This document shows, one piece after another, positions 62,975 through 64,000 of a DNA stretch of 64,000 nt (the stretch's first letter is position 1; every line of letters begins with the position of its first letter). The DNA comes from Euwallacea fornicatus (taxonomy: Eukaryota; Arthropoda; Insecta; Coleoptera; Curculionidae), in NCBI RefSeq assembly GCF_040115645.1, contig NW_027096008.1, positions 1,550,001 through 1,614,000 of the forward strand, in the 5' to 3' direction. A program made the position numbers and the translations under genes. The notes beneath the pieces were generated by a model. That model did no database searches. It was not told where the DNA came from and was given only the letters and a program-made list of their open reading frames with translations.

Positions 62975-64000
62975 TTCAAAGTTTGAAAAGTCACAAAAGT
63001 TGTGTGTTTGAGCACATAAAGTACTATTTTTCTTGGAAGTTCAACAAGAGGTAATCATGATGTGTTGTGACATCTTCAAAATCTCGTTGAGGTGATTACT
63101 TTGACACTTTGTGTAACAAATTTGGTCCACATTTGCCAAAGTTATCGAGCTTCAGAGTTTGAAAAGTCAAAAAATATGTGTGTTTGAGCACATAAAGTAC
63201 TATTTTTCTTGGAAATTCAACAAGATGCAATCATGATGTGTTGCAACATATTCAAAATCTCGTCGAGCTGATTAATTTGACACTTTGTTTAACAAATTTG
63301 GTCTTTATTTGCCGAAGCTATCGAGCTTCAAAGTTTGAAATGTCACAAAAGTTGTGTGTTTGAGCACATAAAGTACTATTTTTCTTGGAAGTTCAACAAG
63401 ATGTAATCATGATGTGTTGTGACATCTTCAAAATCTCGTCGAGCTGATTAATGTGACACTTTGTTTAACAAATTTGGTCTTCATTTGCCGAAGCTATCGA
63501 GCTTCAACGTTTGAAAAGTCACAAAAGTTGTGTGTTTGAGCACATAAAGTACTATTTTTCTTGGAAATTCAACAAGATGCAATCATGATGTGTTGCAACA
63601 TATTCAAAATCTCGTCGAGCTGATTAATTTGACACTTTGTTTAACAAATTTGGTCTTTATTTGCCGAAGCTATCGAGCTTCAAAGTTTGAAAAGTCACAA
63701 AAGTTGTGAGTTTGAGCACATAAAGTACTATTTTTCTTGGAAGTTCAACAAGATGTAGTCATGATGTGTTGTGACATCTTCAAAATCTCGTCGAGCTGAT
63801 TAATGTGACACTTTGGTTAACAAATTTGGTCCACATTTGCCAAAGTTATCGTGCTTCAAAGTTTGAAAAGTCACAAAATATGTGTGTTTGAGCACATAAA
63901 GTACTATTTTTCTTGGAAATTCAACAAGATGCAATCATGATGTGTTGTGACATATTCAAAATCTCGTCGAGCTGATTAATTTGACACTTTGTTTAACAAA

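Larger units (their letters stand above)
1..64000. repeat. 176-bp satellite array filling the window
   Basis: Every part of the window is a copy of one 176-bp monomer, about 363 copies. Taking the first base as monomer position 1, the variable segments are: positions 1-21 (TCTTTAAAATGAC, TTTTGAATATGTC or TTTTGAAGATGTC); about 31-45 (GCATC or ACATC, then GAATTT or GAACTT); about 81-85 (ACAACTTTT, ACAAGTTTT, ACATATTTT or ACAAATTTT); about 95-104 (CCAATTTTG, CCAAATTTG, CAAACTTTG or CAAAATTTG); about 112-120 (ATAACTTCGG, ATAGCTTTGG, ATAGCTTCGG or ATAAATTTGG); about 127-133 (ATGTGG, ATGAGG or ATGAAG); and about 139-165. Between them lie nearly constant blocks. Length, A+T richness, array size and lack of interruption fit a centromeric or pericentromeric satellite; that role is inferred from family behaviour, not shown by the sequence. 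No coding capacity is kept: 176 is not a multiple of three, so frames rotate from monomer to monomer. Confidence 0.97.
51361..64000 (-). repeat. Reverse-oriented satellite array
   Basis: About 71.8 copies of the same monomer on the minus strand. From 51361 to 62800 the landmark TTCAAAG (or a variant) falls every 176 bp without a slip; at 62625 the distance is exactly 64 monomers. Variants match the B set of the forward arm: ACATATTTTG, TTCTTAAAC, AAGTAATCACC and GAACTT, all seen here as complements. Private variants include CACATAATGTAC, CACTTAAAG, AAGTTGCAATTCTG and TTGCAACATATTC. The reverse arm continues beyond the window. Confidence 0.95.

Noticed and set aside
1..64000. CRISPR array
   Set aside because: The 176-bp repeats abut with no unique spacers, and no cas gene is present; length and variation are those of a satellite.
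1..64000. CENP-B box in the monomer
   Set aside because: No segment resembles the TTCG...A..CGGG pattern on either strand; the TTCGG in the monomer is followed by CAAATG and lacks the rest.
1..64000. Arabidopsis-type 178-180 bp centromere satellite or other named family
   Set aside because: Similar length only; the sequence does not resemble the families I know, so no family name is given.
1..64000. Telomeric or subtelomeric repeat
   Set aside because: No TTTAGGG-, TTAGGG- or TTAGG-type tandem tract occurs on either strand.

Overview
The whole 64 kb window is one uninterrupted tandem satellite array. The monomer is 176 bp and about 35% G+C (counted on the first monomer); roughly 363 copies lie head to tail. 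I find no gene, tRNA, rRNA, transposon, simple-repeat tract or unique sequence. The only open frame of note (68 codons, 34524-34730) is a by-product of satellite variants. A near-nucleosomal AT-rich monomer, tens of kilobases with no insertion, and multi-monomer higher-order repeats (HORs) are typical of a eukaryotic centromeric or pericentromeric satellite. A flowering plant is my best guess, at low confidence; I do not recognise the monomer as a named family.

Layout. (1) 1-33616, forward: a homogeneous zone (A) built from a small set of linked variants shuffled into HORs of 4, 8 and other monomer numbers, with segmental duplications spaced 1,584, 2,288, 3,344 and 6,688 bp apart. (2) 33617-38895, forward: a mixed zone where variants of a second set (B) appear among A units. 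(3) 38896-51353, forward: a B zone with 12-monomer (2,112 bp) HORs and the most diverged monomers (about 49030-49630). (4) 51354-51360: an orientation switch. (5) 51361-64000: the same satellite in reverse orientation, closest to the B set, with duplications spaced 5, 9 and 11 monomers.

Monomer phase was followed by landmarks from end to end. It slips only twice: a 1-bp deletion near 35637 and a 2-bp deletion near 62827. Substitutions between monomers are frequent but cluster at a few sites, while a core around AGTACT hardly varies. Copying has therefore proceeded in whole-monomer steps (unequal exchange, conversion or replication-based), with several events still legible: an inversion, a one-monomer conversion-like patch, one extra monomer, and a B-type patch inside A. 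Block boundaries come from reading variant landmarks by eye, not from a full alignment.
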